Both the position numbers and the translations under genes were made by a program. Positions 41,888 to 56,319 of a stretch of 64,000 nucleotides of DNA are shown piece after piece. The notes under the pieces were generated by a model, which ran no database searches, was not told the origin of the DNA, and saw only the letters and a list, made by a program, of their open reading frames with translations. The DNA is from Auanema rhodensis (taxonomy: Eukaryota; Nematoda; Chromadorea; Rhabditida; Rhabditidae). Every line of letters starts with the position of its first letter. Within the stretch, counting starts at the first letter, position 1. The DNA is taken from contig CAXKVF010000096.1 in assembly GCA_964057225.1 (NCBI GenBank), forward strand, positions 42,692-106,691, in the 5' to 3' direction.

Positions 41888-43119
41888 ATTTTTATTGATA
41901 TTGGTTCATGGTAACCATGACTTTGAAATTTACGTGAACTTTAATTTATGCTAATTAAATGTACACGTGATGTGCACTTGGTATGTAACTCGCTTCACGT
42001 GAAAGATAAAGAGATGCGGTTTTCAAAATTAGATTCCCCATGTCCATATTAGTCTAAAAACAAATTTTTATTGATATTGGTGCATGGTAACCATGACTTT
42101 GAAATTTACGTGAACTTTAATTTATGCTAATTAAATGTACACGTGATGTGCACTTGGTATGTAACTCGCTTCACGTGAAAGATAAAGAGATGCGGTTTTC
42201 AAAATTAGATTCCCCATGTCCATATTAGTCTAAAAACAAATTTTTATTGATATTGGTGCATGGTAACCATGACTTTGAAATTTACGTGAACTTTAATTTA
42301 TGCTAATTAAATGTACACGTGATGTGCACTTGGTATGTAACTCGCTTCACGTGAAAGATAAAGAGATGCGGTTTTCAAAATTAGATTCCCCATGTCCATA
42401 TTAGTCTAAAAACAAATTTTTATTGATATTGGTTCATGGTAACCATGACTTTGAAATTTACGTGAACTTTAATTTATGCTAATTAAATGTACACGTGATG
42501 TGCACTTGGTATGTAACTCGCTTCACGTGAAAGATAAAGAGATGCGGTTTTCAAAATTAGATTCCCCATGTCCATATTAGTCTAAAAACAAATTTTTATT
42601 GATATTGGTTCATGGTAACCATGACTTTGAAATTTACGTGAACTTTAATTTATGCTAATTAAATGTACACGTGATGTGCACTTGGTATGTAACTCGCTTC
42701 ACGTGAAAGATGAAGAGATGCGGTTTTCAAAATTAGATTCCCCATGTCCATATTAGTCTAAAAACAAATTTTTATTGATATTGGTTCATGGTAACCATGA
42801 CTTTGAAATTTACGTGAACTTTAATTTATGCTAATTAAATGTACACGTGATGTGCACTTGGTATGTAACTCGCTTCACGTGAAAGATGAAGAGATGCGGT
42901 TTTCAAAATTAGATTCCCCATGTCCATATTAGTCTAAAAACAAATTTTTATTGATATTGGTTCATGGTAACCATGACTTTGAAATTTACGTGAACTTTAA
43001 TTTATGCTAATTAAATGTACACGTGATGTGCACTTGGTATGTAACTCGCTTCACGTGAAAGATAAAGAGATGCGGTTTTCAAAATTAGATTCCCCATGTC
43101 CATATTAGTCTAAAAACAA

Positions 43120-46100
43120 ATTTTTATTGATATTGGTTCATGGTAACCATGACTTTGAATTTTACGTGAACTTTAATTTATGCTAATTAAATGTACACGT
43201 GATGTGCACTTGGTATGTAACTCGCTTTACGTGAAAGATAAAGAGATGCGGTTTTCAAAATTAGATTCCCTATGTCCATATTAGTCTAAAAACAAATTTT
43301 TATTGATATTGGTTCATGGTAACCATGACTTTGAAATTTACGTGAACTTTAATTTATGCTAATTAAATGTACACGTGATGTGCACTTGGTATGTAACTCG
43401 CTTCACGTGAAAGATAAAGAGATGCGGTTTTCAAAATTAGATTCCCTATGTCCATATTAGTCTAAAAACAAATTTTTATTGATATTGGTTCATGGTAACC
43501 ATGACTTTGAATTTTACGTGAACTTTAATTTATGCTAATTAAATGTACACGTGATGTGCACTTGGTATGTAACTCGCTTCACGTGAAAGATAAAGAGATG
43601 CGGTTTTCAAAATTAGATTCCCCATGTCCATATTAGTCTAAAAACAAATTTTTATTGATATTGGTTCATGGTAACCATGACTTTGAAATTTACGTGAACT
43701 TTAATTTATGCTAATTAAATGTACACGTGATGTGCACTTGGTATGTAACTCGCTTCACGTGAAAGATAAAGAGATGCGGTTTTCAAAATTAGATTCCCCA
43801 TGTCCATATTAGTCTAAAAACAAATTTTTTTTGATATTGGTTCATGGTAACCATGACTTTGAAATTTACGTGAACTTTAATTTATGCTAATTAAATGTAC
43901 ACGTGATGTGCACTTGGTATGTAACTCGCTTTACGTGAAAGATAAAGAGATGCGGTTTTCAAAATTAGATTCCCTATGTCCATATTAGTCTAAAAACAAA
44001 TTTTTATTGATATTGGTTCATGGTAACCATGACTTTGAAATTTACGTGAACTTTAATTTATGCTAATTAAATGTACACGTGATGTGCACTTGGTATGTAA
44101 CTCGCTTCACGTGAAAGATAAAGAGATGCGGTTTTCAAAATTAGATTCCCCATGTCCATATTAGTCTAAAAACAAATTTTTATTGATATTGGTTCATGGT
44201 AACCATGACTTTGAAATTTACGTGAACTTTAATTTATGCTAATTAAATGTACACGTGATGTGCACTTGGTATGTAACTCGCTTCACGTGAAAGATAAAGA
44301 GATGCGGTTTTCAAAATTAGATTCCCCATGTCCATATTAGTCTAAAAACAAATTTTTATTGATATTGGTTCATGGTAACCATGACTTTGAATTTTACGTG
44401 AACTTTAATTTATGCTAATTGAATGTACACGTGATGTGCACTTGGTATGTAACTCGCTTCACGTGAAAGATAAAGAGATGCGGTTTTCAAAATTAGATTT
44501 CCCATGTCCATATTAGTCTAAAAACAAATTTTTATTGATATTGGTGCATGGTAACCATGACTTTGAAATTTACGTGAACTTTAATTTATGCTAATTAAAT
44601 GTACACGTGATGTGCACTTGGTATGTAACTCGCTTCACGTGAAAGATGAAGAGATGCGGTTTTCAAAATTAGATTCCCCATGTCCATATTAGTCTAAAAA
44701 CAAATTTTTATTGATATTGGTGCATGGTAACCATGACTTTGAAATTTACGTGAACTTTAATTTATGCTAATTAAATGTACACGTGATGTGCACTTGGTAT
44801 GTAACTCGCTTCACGTGAAAGATAAAGAGATGCGGTTTTCAAAATTAGATTCCCCATGTCCATATTAGTCTAAAAACAAATTTTTTTTGATATTGGTTCA
44901 TGGTAACCATGACTTTGAAATTTACGTGAACTTTAATTTATGCTAATTAAATGTACACGTGATGTGCACTTGGTATGTAACTCGCTTTACGTGAAAGATA
45001 AAGAGATGCGGTTTTCAAAATTAGATTCCCTATGTCCATATTAGTCTAAAAACAAATTTTTATTGATATTGGTTCATGGTAACCATGACTTTGAAATTTA
45101 CGTGAACTTTAATTTATGCTAATTAAATGTACACGTGATGTGCACTTGGTATGTAACTCGCTTCACGTGAAAGATAAAGAGATGCGGTTTTCAAAATTAG
45201 ATTCCCCATGTCCATATTAGTCTAAAAACAAATTTTTTTTGATATTGGTTCATGGTAACCATGACTTTGAAATTTACGTGAACTTTAATTTATGCTAATT
45301 AAATGTACACGTGATGTGCACTTGGTATGTAACTCGCTTTACGTGAAAGATAAAGAGATGCGGTTTTCAAAATTAGATTCCCTATGTCCATATTAGTCTA
45401 AAAACAAATTTTTATTGATATTGGTTCATGGTAACCATGACTTTGAAATTTACGTGAACTTTAATTTATGCTAATTAAATGTACACGTGATGTGCACTTG
45501 GTATGTAACTCGCTTCACGTGAAAGATAAAGAGATGCGGTTTTCAAAATTAGATTCCCTATGTCCATATTAGTCTAAAAACAAATTTTTATTGATATTGG
45601 TTCATGGTAACCATGACTTTGAAATTTACGTGAACTTTAATTTATGCTAATTAAATGTACACGTGATGTGCACTTGGTATGTAACTCGCTTCACGTGAAA
45701 GATAAAGAGATGCGGTTTTCAAAATTAGATTCCCCATGTCCATATTAGTCTAAAAACAAATTTTTTTTGATATTGGTTCATGGTAACCATGACTTTGAAA
45801 TTTACGTGAACTTTAATTTATGCTAATTAAATGTACACGTGATGTGCACTTGGTATGTAACTCGCTTTACGTGAAAGATAAAGAGATGCGGTTTTCAAAA
45901 TTAGATTCCCTATGTCCATATTAGTCTAAAAACAAATTTTTATTGATATTGGTTCATGGTAACCATGACTTTGAAATTTACGTGAACTTTAATTTATGCT
46001 AATTAAATGTACACGTGATGTGCACTTGGTATGTAACTCGCTTCACGTGAAAGATAAAGAGATGCGGTTTTCAAAATTAGATTCCCCATGTCCATATTAG

Positions 46101-48223
46101 TCTAAAAACAAATTTTTATTGATATTGGTTCATGGTAACCATGACTTTGAATTTTACGTGAACTTTAATTTATGCTAATTGAATGTACACGTGATGTGCA
46201 CTTGGTATGTAACTCGCTTCACGTGAAAGATAAAGAGATGCGGTTTTCAAAATTAGATTCCCCATGTCCATATTAGTCTAAAAACAAATTTTTATTGATA
46301 TTGGTTCATGGTAACCATGACTTTGAATTTTACGTGAACTTTAATTTATGCTAATTGAATGTACACGTGATGTGCACTTGGTATGTAACTCGCTTCACGT
46401 GAAAGATAAAGAGATGCGGTTTTCAAAATTAGATTCCCCATGTCCATATTAGTCTAAAAACAAATTTTTATTGATATTGGTGCATGGTAACCATGACTTT
46501 GAAATTTACGTGAACTTTAATTTATGCTAATTAAATGTACACGTGATGTGCACTTGGTATGTAACTCGCTTCACGTGAAAGATAAAGAGATGCGGTTTTC
46601 AAAATTAGATTCCCCATGTCCATATTAGTCTAAAAACAAATTTTTATTGATATTGGTTCATGGTAACCATGACTTTGAAATTTACGTGAACTTTAATTTA
46701 TGCTAATTAAATGTACACGTGATGTGCACTTGGTATGTAACTCGCTTCACGTGAAAGATAAAGAGATGCGGTTTTCAAAATTAGATTCCCCATGTCCATA
46801 TTAGTCTAAAAACAAATTTTTATTGATATTGGTTCATGGTAACCATGACTTTGAAATTTACGTGAACTTTAATTTATGCTAATTAAATGTACACGTGATG
46901 TGCACTTGGTATGTAACTCGCTTCACGTGAAAGATAAAGAGATGCGGTTTTCAAAATTAGATTCCCCATGTCCATATTAGTCTAAAAACAAATTTTTATT
47001 GATATTGGTTCATGGTAACCATGACTTTGAAATTTACGTGTACTTTAATTTATGCTAATTAAATGTACACGTGATGTGCACTTGGTATGTAACTCGCTTC
47101 ACGTGAAAGATAAAGAGATGCGGTTTTCAAAATTAGATTCCCCATGTCCAAATTAGTCTAAAAACAAATTTTTATTGATATTGGTTCATGGTAACCATGA
47201 CTTTGAATTTTACGTGAACTTTAATTTATGCTAATTAAATGTACACGTGATGTGCACTTGGTATGTAACTCGCTTCACGTGAAAGATAAAGAGATGCGGT
47301 TTTCAAAATTAGATTCCCCATGTCCATATTAGTCTAAAAACAAATTTTTATTGATATTGGTGCATGGTAACCATGACTTTGAAATTTACTTGAACTTTAA
47401 TTTATGCTAATTAAATGTACACGTGATGTACACTTGGTATGTAACTCGCTTCACGTGAAAGATAAAGAGATGCAGTTTTCAAAATTAGATTCCCCATGTC
47501 CATATTAGTCTAAAAACAAATTTTTTTTGATATTGGTTCATGGTAACCATGACTTTGAAATTTACGTGAACTTTAATTTATGCTAATTAAATGTACACGT
47601 GATGTGCACTTGGTATGTAACTCGCTTTACGTGAAAGATAAAGAGATGCGGTTTTCAAAATTAGATTCCCTATGTCCATATTAGTCTAAAAACAAATTTT
47701 TATTGATATTGGTTCATGGTAACCATGACTTTGAAATTTACGTGAACTTTAATTTATGCTAATTAAATGTACACGTGATGTGCACTTGGTATGTAACTCG
47801 CTTCACGTGAAAGATAAAGAGATGCGGTTTTCAAAATTAGATTCCCCATGTCCATATTAGTCTAAAAACAAATTTTTATTGATATTGGTTCATGGTAACC
47901 ATGACTTTGAAATTTACGTGAACTTTAATTTATGCTAATTAAATGTACACGTGATGTGCACTTGGTATGTAACTCGCTTCACGTGAAAGATAAAGAGATG
48001 CGGTTTTCAAAATTAGATTCCCCATGTCCATATTAGTCTAAAAACAAATTTTTATTGATATTGGTTCATGGTAACCATGACTTTGAAATTTACGTGAACT
48101 TTAATTTATGCTAATTAAATGTACACGTGATGTGCACTTGGTATGTAACTCGCTTCACGTGAAAGATAAAGAGATGCGGTTTTCAAAATTAGATTCCCCA
48201 TGTCCATATTAGTCTAAAAACAA
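43120..48223 (+). repeat. Domain D2: stretch rich in m7T+m109T+m152T monomers
   Basis: m7T+m109T+m152T monomers start at 43824, 44880, 45232, 45760 and 47536. A two-monomer unit (three-variant monomer then plain) is tandem at 44880-45583. At 43120 m109T+m152T occurs with m41T but without m7T. Only one m121G monomer (44528) was seen here. Confidence 0.82.
47008..47711 (+). repeat. Variant cassette (4 monomers)
   Basis: The order is m50T+m160A; m41T; m19G+m87A; m7T+m109T+m152T. The third monomer also has m47 G>T (TTTACTTGAAC near 47389) and GATGCAG near 47474. The cassette sits well away from the domain C copies, so it was copied over a distance or left behind as an older remnant. Confidence 0.83.
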
Positions 48224-50335
48224 ATTTTTATTGATATTGGTTCATGGTAACCATGACTTTGAATTTTACGTGAACTTTAATTTATGCTAATTGAATGTAC
48301 ACGTGATGTGCACTTGGTATGTAACTCGCTTCACGTGAAAGATAAAGAGATGCGGTTTTCAAAATTAGATTCCCCATGTCCATATTAGTCTAAAAACAAA
48401 TTTTTATTGATATTGGTGCATGGTAACCATGACTTTGAAATTTACGTGAACTTTAATTTATGCTAATTAAATGTACACGTGATGTGCACTTGGTATGTAA
48501 CTCGCTTCACTTGAAAGATGAAGAGATGCGGTTTTCAAAATTAGATTCCCCATGTCCATATTAGTCTAAAAACAAATTTTTATTGATATTGGTTCATGGT
48601 AACCATGACTTTGAAATTTACGTGAACTTTAATTTATGCTAATTAAATGTACACGTGATGTGCACTTGGTATGTAACTCGCTTCACGTGAAAGATAAAGA
48701 GATGCGGTTTTCAAAATTAGATTCCCCATGTCCATATTAGTCTAAAAACAAATTTTTATTGATATTGGTTCATGGTAACCATGACTTTGAATTTTACGTG
48801 AACTTTAATTTATGCTAATTGAATGTACACGTGATGTGCACTTGGTATGTAACTCGCTTCACGTGAAAGATAAAGAGATGCGGTTTTCAAAATTAGATTC
48901 CCCATGTCCATATTAGTCTAAAAACAAATTTTTATTGATATTGGTGCATGGTAACCATGACTTTGAAATTTACGTGAACTTTAATTTATGCTAATTAAAT
49001 GTACACGTGATGTGCACTTGGTATGTAACTCGCTTCACGTGAAAGATAAAGAGATGCGGTTTTCAAAATTAGATTCCCCATGTCCATATTAGTCTAAAAA
49101 CAAATTTTTATTGATATTGGTTCATGGTAACCATGACTTTGAAATTTACGTGAACTTTAATTTATGCTAATTAAATGTACACGTGATGTGCACTTGGTAT
49201 GTAACTCGCTTCACGTGAAAGATAAAGAGATGCGGTTTTCAAAATTAGATTCCCCATGTCCATATTAGTCTAAAAACAAATTTTTATTGATATTGGTGCA
49301 TGGTAACCATGACTTTGAAATTTACGTGAACTTTAATTTATGCTAATTAAATGTACACGTGATGTGCACTTGGTATGTAACTCGCTTCACGTGAAAGATA
49401 AAGAGATGCGGTTTTCAAAATTAGATTCCCCATGTCCATATTAGTCTAAAAACAAATTTTTATTGATATTGGTTCATGGTAACCATGACTTTGAAATTTA
49501 CGTGAACTTTAATTTATGCTAATTAAATGTACACGTGATGTGCACTTGGTATGTAACTCGCTTCACGTGAAAGATAAAGAGATGCGGTTTTCAAAATTAG
49601 ATTCCCCATGTCCATATTAGTCTAAAAACAAATTTTTATTGATATTGGTTCATGGTAACCATGACTTTGAAATTTACGTGAACTTTAATTTATGCTAATT
49701 AAATGTACACGTGATGTGCACTTGGTATGTAACTCGCTTCACGTGAAAGATAAAGAGATGCGGTTTTCAAAATTAGATTCCCCATGTCCATATTAGTCTA
49801 AAAACAAATTTTTATTGATATTGGTGCATGGTAACCATGACTTTGAAATTTACGTGAACTTTAATTTATGCTAATTAAATGTACACGTGATGTGCACTTG
49901 GTATGTAACTCGCTTCACGTGAAAGATGAAGAGATGCGGTTTTCAAAATTAGATTCCCCATGTCCATATTAGTCTAAAAACAAATTTTTATTGATATTGG
50001 TTCATGGTAACCATGACTTTGAAATTTACGTGAACTTTAATTTATGCTAATTAAATGTACACGTGATGTGCACTTGGTATGTAACTCGCTTCACGTGAAA
50101 GATAAAGAGATGCGGTTTTCAAAATTAGATTCCCCATGTCCATATTAGTCTAAAAACAAATTTTTATTGATATTGGTTCATGGTAACCATGACTTTGAAA
50201 TTTACGTGAACTTTAATTTATGCTAATTAAATGTACACGTGATGTGCACTTGGTATGTAACTCGCTTCACGTGAAAGATAAAGAGATGCGGTTTTCAAAA
50301 TTAGATTCCCCATGTCCATATTAGTCTAAAAACAA

Positions 50336-52623
50336 ATTTTTATTGATATTGGTTCATGGTAACCATGACTTTGAATTTTACGTGAACTTTAATTTATGCT
50401 AATTGAATGTACACGTGATGTGCACTTGGTATGTAACTCGCTTCACGTGAAAGATAAAGAGATGCGGTTTTCAAAATTAGATTCCCCATGTCCATATTAG
50501 TCTAAAAACAAATTTTTATTGATATTGGTGCATGGTAACCATGACTTTGAAATTTACGTGAACTTTAATTTATGCTAATTAAATGTACACGTGATGTGCA
50601 CTTGGTATGTAACTCGCTTCACGTGAAAGATGAAGAGATGCGGTTTTCAAAATTAGATTCCCCATGTCCATATTAGTCTAAAAACAAATTTTTATTGATA
50701 TTGGTTCATGGTAACCATGACTTTGAAATTTACGTGAACTTTAATTTATGCTAATTAAATGTACACGTGATGTGCACTTGGTATGTAACTCGCTTCACGT
50801 GAAAGATAAAGAGATGCGGTTTTCAAAATTAGATTCCCCATGTCCATATTAGTCTAAAAACAAATTTTTATTGATATTGGTTCATGGTAACCATGACTTT
50901 GAATTTTACGTGAACTTTAATTTATGCTAATTGAATGTACACGTGATGTGCACTTGGTATGTAACTCGCTTCACGTGAAAGATAAAGAGATGCGGTTTTC
51001 AAAATTAGATTCCCCATGTCCATATTAGTCTAAAAACAAATTTTTATTGATATTGGTGCATGGTAACCATGACTTTGAAATTTACGTGAACTTTAATTTA
51101 TGCTAATTAAATGTACACGTGATGTGCACTTGGTATGTAACTCGCTTCACGTGAAAGATAAAGAGATGCGGTTTTCAAAATTAGATTTCCCATGTCCATA
51201 TTAGTCTAAAAACAAATTTTTATTGATATTGGTTCATGGTAACCATGACTTTGAAATTTACGTGAACTTTAATTTATGCTAATTAAATGTACACGTGATG
51301 TGCACTTGGTATGTAACTCGCTTCACGTGAAAGATAAAGAGATGCGGTTTTCAAAATTAGATTCCCCATGTCCATATTAGTCTAAAAACAAATTTTTATT
51401 GATATTGGTTCATGGTAACCATGACTTTGAAATTTACGTGAACTTTAATTTATGCTAATTAAATGTACACGTGATGTGCACTTGGTATGTAACTCGCTTC
51501 ACGTGAAAGATAAAGAGATGCGGTTTTCAAAATTAGATTCCCCATGTCCATATTAGTCTAAAAACAAATTTTTATTGATATTGGTGCATGGTAACCATGA
51601 CTTTGAAATTTACGTGAACTTTAATTTATGCTAATTAAATGTACACGTGATGTGCACTTGGTATGTAACTCGCTTCACGTGAAAGATGAAGAGATGCGGT
51701 TTTCAAAATTAGATTCCCCATGTCCATATTAGTCTAAAAACAAATTTTTATTGATATTGGTTCATGGTAACCATGACTTTGAAATTTACGTGAACTTTAA
51801 TTTATGCTAATTAAATGTACACGTGATGTGCACTTGGTATGTAACTCGCTTCACGTGAAAGATAAAGAGATGCGGTTTTCAAAATTAGATTCCCCATGTC
51901 CATATTAGTCTAAAAACAAATTTTTATTGATATTGGTTCATGGTAACCATGACTTTGAAATTTACGTGAACTTTAATTTATGCTAATTAAATGTACACGT
52001 GATGTGCACTTGGTATGTAACTCGCTTCACGTGAAAGATGAAGAGATGCGGTTTTCAAAATTAGATTCCCCATGTCCATATTAGTCTAAAAACAAATTTT
52101 TATTGATATTGGTGCATGGTAACCATGACTTTGAAATTTACGTGAACTTTAATTTATGCTAATTAAATGTACACGTGATGTGCACTTGGTATGTAACTCG
52201 CTTCACGTGAAAGATGAAGAGATGCGGTTTTCAAAATTAGATTCCCCATGTCCATATTAGTCTAAAAACAAATTTTTATTGATATTGGTTCATGGTAACC
52301 ATGACTTTGAAATTTACGTGAACTTTAATTTATGCTAATTAAATGTACACGTGATGTGCACTTGGTATGTAACTCGCTTCACGTGAAAGATAAAGAGATG
52401 CGGTTTTCAAAATTAGATTCCCCATGTCCATATTAGTCTAAAAACAAATTTTTATTGATATTGGTTCATGGTAACCATGACTTTGAATTTTACGTGAACT
52501 TTAATTTATGCTAATTGAATGTACACGTGATGTGCACTTGGTATGTAACTCGCTTCACGTGAAAGATAAAGAGATGCGGTTTTCAAAATTAGATTCCCCA
52601 TGTCCATATTAGTCTAAAAACAA
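50336..52623 (+). repeat. 13-monomer block, copy 1 (3,168-bp spacing)
   Basis: The order is m41T+m70G; m19G+m121G; plain; m41T+m70G; m19G; plain; plain; m19G+m121G; plain; m121G; m19G+m121G; plain; m41T+m70G. It agrees with the 11-monomer blocks of D1 at ten of eleven positions starting from the second monomer (50512), so all four blocks share ancestry. Confidence 0.87.
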
Positions 52624-53503
52624 ATTTTTATTGATATTGGTTCATGGTAACCATGACTTTGAAATTTACGTGAACTTTAATTTATGCTAATTAAATGTAC
52701 ACGTGATGTGCACTTGGTATGTAACTCGCTTTACGTGAAAGATAAAGAGATGCGGTTTTCAAAATTAGATTCCCCATGTCCATATTAGTCTAAAAACAAA
52801 TTTTTATTGATATTGGTTCATGGTAACCATGACTTTGAAATTTACGTGAACTTTAATTTATGCTAATTAAATGTACACGTGATGTGCACTTGGTATGTAA
52901 CTCGCTTCACGTGAAAGATAAAGAGATGCGGTTTTCAAAATTAGATTCCCCATGTCCATATTAGTCTAAAAACAAATTTTTATTGATATTGGTGCATGGT
53001 AACCATGACTTTGAAATTTACGTGAACTTTAATTTATGCTAATTAAATGTACACGTGATGTGCACTTGGTATGTAACTCGCTTCACGTGAAAGATGAAGA
53101 GATGCGGTTTTCAAAATTAGATTCCCCATGTCCATATTAGTCTAAAAACAAATTTTTATTGATATTGGTTCATGGTAACCATGACTTTGAAATTTACGTG
53201 AACTTTAATTTATGCTAATTAAATGTACACGTGATGTGCACTTGGTATGTAACTCGCTTCACGTGAAAGATAAAGAGATGCGGTTTTCAAAATTAGATTC
53301 CCCATGTCCATATTAGTCTAAAAACAAATTTTTATTGATATTGGTTCATGGTAACCATGACTTTGAAATTTACGTGAACTTTAATTTATGCTAATTAAAT
53401 GTACACGTGATGTGCACTTGGTATGTAACTCGCTTCACGTGAAAGATAAAGAGATGCGGTTTTCAAAATTAGATTCCCCATGTCCATATTAGTCTAAAAA
53501 CAA

Positions 53504-55791
53504 ATTTTTATTGATATTGGTTCATGGTAACCATGACTTTGAATTTTACGTGAACTTTAATTTATGCTAATTGAATGTACACGTGATGTGCACTTGGTAT
53601 GTAACTCGCTTCACGTGAAAGATAAAGAGATGCGGTTTTCAAAATTAGATTCCCCATGTCCATATTAGTCTAAAAACAAATTTTTATTGATATTGGTGCA
53701 TGGTAACCATGACTTTGAAATTTACGTGAACTTTAATTTATGCTAATTAAATGTACACGTGATGTGCACTTGGTATGTAACTCGCTTCACGTGAAAGATG
53801 AAGAGATGCGGTTTTCAAAATTAGATTCCCCATGTCCATATTAGTCTAAAAACAAATTTTTATTGATATTGGTTCATGGTAACCATGACTTTGAAATTTA
53901 CGTGAACTTTAATTTATGCTAATTAAATGTACACGTGATGTGCACTTGGTATGTAACTCGCTTCACGTGAAAGATAAAGAGATGCGGTTTTCAAAATTAG
54001 ATTCCCCATGTCCATATTAGTCTAAAAACAAATTTTTATTGATATTGGTTCATGGTAACCATGACTTTGAATTTTACGTGAACTTTAATTTATGCTAATT
54101 GAATGTACACGTGATGTGCACTTGGTATGTAACTCGCTTCACGTGAAAGATAAAGAGATGCGGTTTTCAAAATTAGATTCCCCATGTCCATATTAGTTTA
54201 AAAACAAATTTTTATTGATATTGGTGCATGGTAACCATGACTTTGAAATTTACGTGAACTTTAATTTATGCTAATTAAATGTACACGTGATGTGCACTTG
54301 GTATGTAACTCGCTTCACGTGAAAGATAAAGAGATGCGGTTTTCAAAATTAGATTCCCCATGTCCATATTAGTCTAAAAACAAATTTTTATTGATATTGG
54401 TTCATGGTAACCATGACTTTGAAATTTACGTGAACTTTAATTTATGCTAATTAAATGTACACGTGATGTGCACTTGGTATGTAACTCGCTTCACGTGAAA
54501 GATAAAGAGATGCGGTTTTCAAAATTAGATTCCCCATGTCCATATTAGTCTAAAAACAAATTTTTATTGATATTGGTTCATGGTAACCATGACTTTGAAA
54601 TTTACGTGAACTTTAATTTATGCTAATTAAATGTACACGTGATGTGCACTTGGTATGTAACTCGCTTCACGTGAAAGATAAAGAGATGCGGTTTTCAAAA
54701 TTAGATTCCCCATGTCCATATTAGTCTAAAAACAAATTTTTATTGATATTGGTGCATGGTAACCATGACTTTGAAATTTACGTGAACTTTAATTTATGCT
54801 AATTAAATGTACACGTGATGTGCACTTGGTATGTAACTCGCTTCACGTGAAAGATGAAGAGATGCGGTTTTCAAAATTAGATTCCCCATGTCCATATTAG
54901 TCTAAAAACAAATTTTTATTGATATTGGTTCATGGTAACCATGACTTTGAAATTTACGTGAACTTTAATTTATGCTAATTAAATGTACACGTGATGTGCA
55001 CTTGGTATGTAACTCGCTTCACGTGAAAGATAAAGAGATGCGGTTTTCAAAATTAGATTCCCCATGTCCATATTAGTCTAAAAACAAATTTTTATTGATA
55101 TTGGTTCATGGTAACCATGACTTTGAAATTTACGTGAACTTTAATTTATGCTAATTAAATGTACACGTGATGTGCACTTGGTATGTAACTCGCTTCACGT
55201 GAAAGATGAAGAGATGCGGTTTTCAAAATTAGATTCCCCATGTCCATATTAGTCTAAAAACAAATTTTTATTGATATTGGTGCATGGTAACCATGACTTT
55301 GAAATTTACGTGAACTTTAATTTATGCTAATTAAATGTACACGTGATGTGCACTTGGTATGTAACTCGCTTCACGTGAAAGATGAAGAGATGCGGTTTTC
55401 AAAATTAGATTCCCCATGTCCATATTAGTCTAAAAACAAATTTTTATTGATATTGGTTCATGGTAACCATGACTTTGAAATTTACGTGAACTTTAATTTA
55501 TGCTAATTAAATGTACACGTGATGTGCACTTGGTATGTAACTCGCTTCACGTGAAAGATAAAGAGATGCGGTTTTCAAAATTAGATTCCCCATGTCCATA
55601 TTAGTCTAAAAACAAATTTTTATTGATATTGGTTCATGGTAACCATGACTTTGAATTTTACGTGAACTTTAATTTATGCTAATTGAATGTACACGTGATG
55701 TGCACTTGGTATGTAACTCGCTTCACGTGAAAGATAAAGAGATGCGGTTTTCAAAATTAGATTCCCCATGTCCATATTAGTCTGAAAACAA
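53504..55791 (+). repeat. 13-monomer block, copy 2 (3,168-bp spacing)
   Basis: It repeats the monomer order of 50336-52623 exactly. Noted private changes are m167 C>T near 54198 and AGTCTGAAAA near 55784 here, and GATTTCC near 51186 in copy 1. The five monomers between the two copies (52624-53503) have no counterpart after copy 2. Confidence 0.87.
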
Positions 55792-56319
55792 ATTTTTATT
55801 GATATTGGTGCATGGTAACCATGACTTTGAAATTTACGTGAACTTTAATTTATGCTAATTAAATGTACACGTGATGTGCACTTGGTATGTAACTCGCTTC
55901 ACGTGAAAGATAAAGAGATGCGGTTTTCAAAATTAGATTCCCCATGTCCATATTAGTCTAAAAACAAATTTTTATTGATATTGGTTCATGGTAACCATGA
56001 CTTTGAAATTTACGTGAACTTTAATTTATGCTAATTAAATGTACACGTGATGTGCACTTGGTATGTAACTCGCTTCACGTGAAAGATAAAGAGATGCGGT
56101 TTTCAAAATTAGATTCCCCATGTCCATATTAGTCTAAAAACAAATTTTTATTGATATTGGTTCATGGTAACCATGACTTTGAAATTTACGTGAACTTTAA
56201 TTTATGCTAAATAAATGTACACGTGATGTGCACTTGGTATGTAACTCGCTTCACGTGAAAGATAAAGAGATGCGGTTTTCAAAATTAGATTCCCCATGTC
56301 CATATTAGTCTAAAAACAA

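Larger units (their letters stand above)
32912..43119 (+). repeat. Domain D1: m41T+m70G / m19G / m121G blocks
   Basis: The stretch is dominated by the series m41T+m70G, then m19G with or without m121G, then plain monomers. It contains one cassette (35376) and long blocks repeated at 3,168 bp. The m41T+m70G monomer at 33616 has an adjacent two-base change (TTTATATTTT near 33653). At 36256 an m50T monomer lacks m160A and carries m152T, another recombinant combination. Confidence 0.82.
48224..56319 (+). repeat. Domain D3: m41T+m70G / m19G / m121G blocks
   Basis: The composition is the same as D1, without cassettes. Blocks at 50336 and 53504 repeat at 3,168 bp. A shorter related series begins at 48224. 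The monomer at 48400 has CACTTGAAAG near 48511, which breaks the second CACGTG. The monomer at 56144 has m68 T>A without the m9C change that accompanies it in domain B. Confidence 0.83.
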
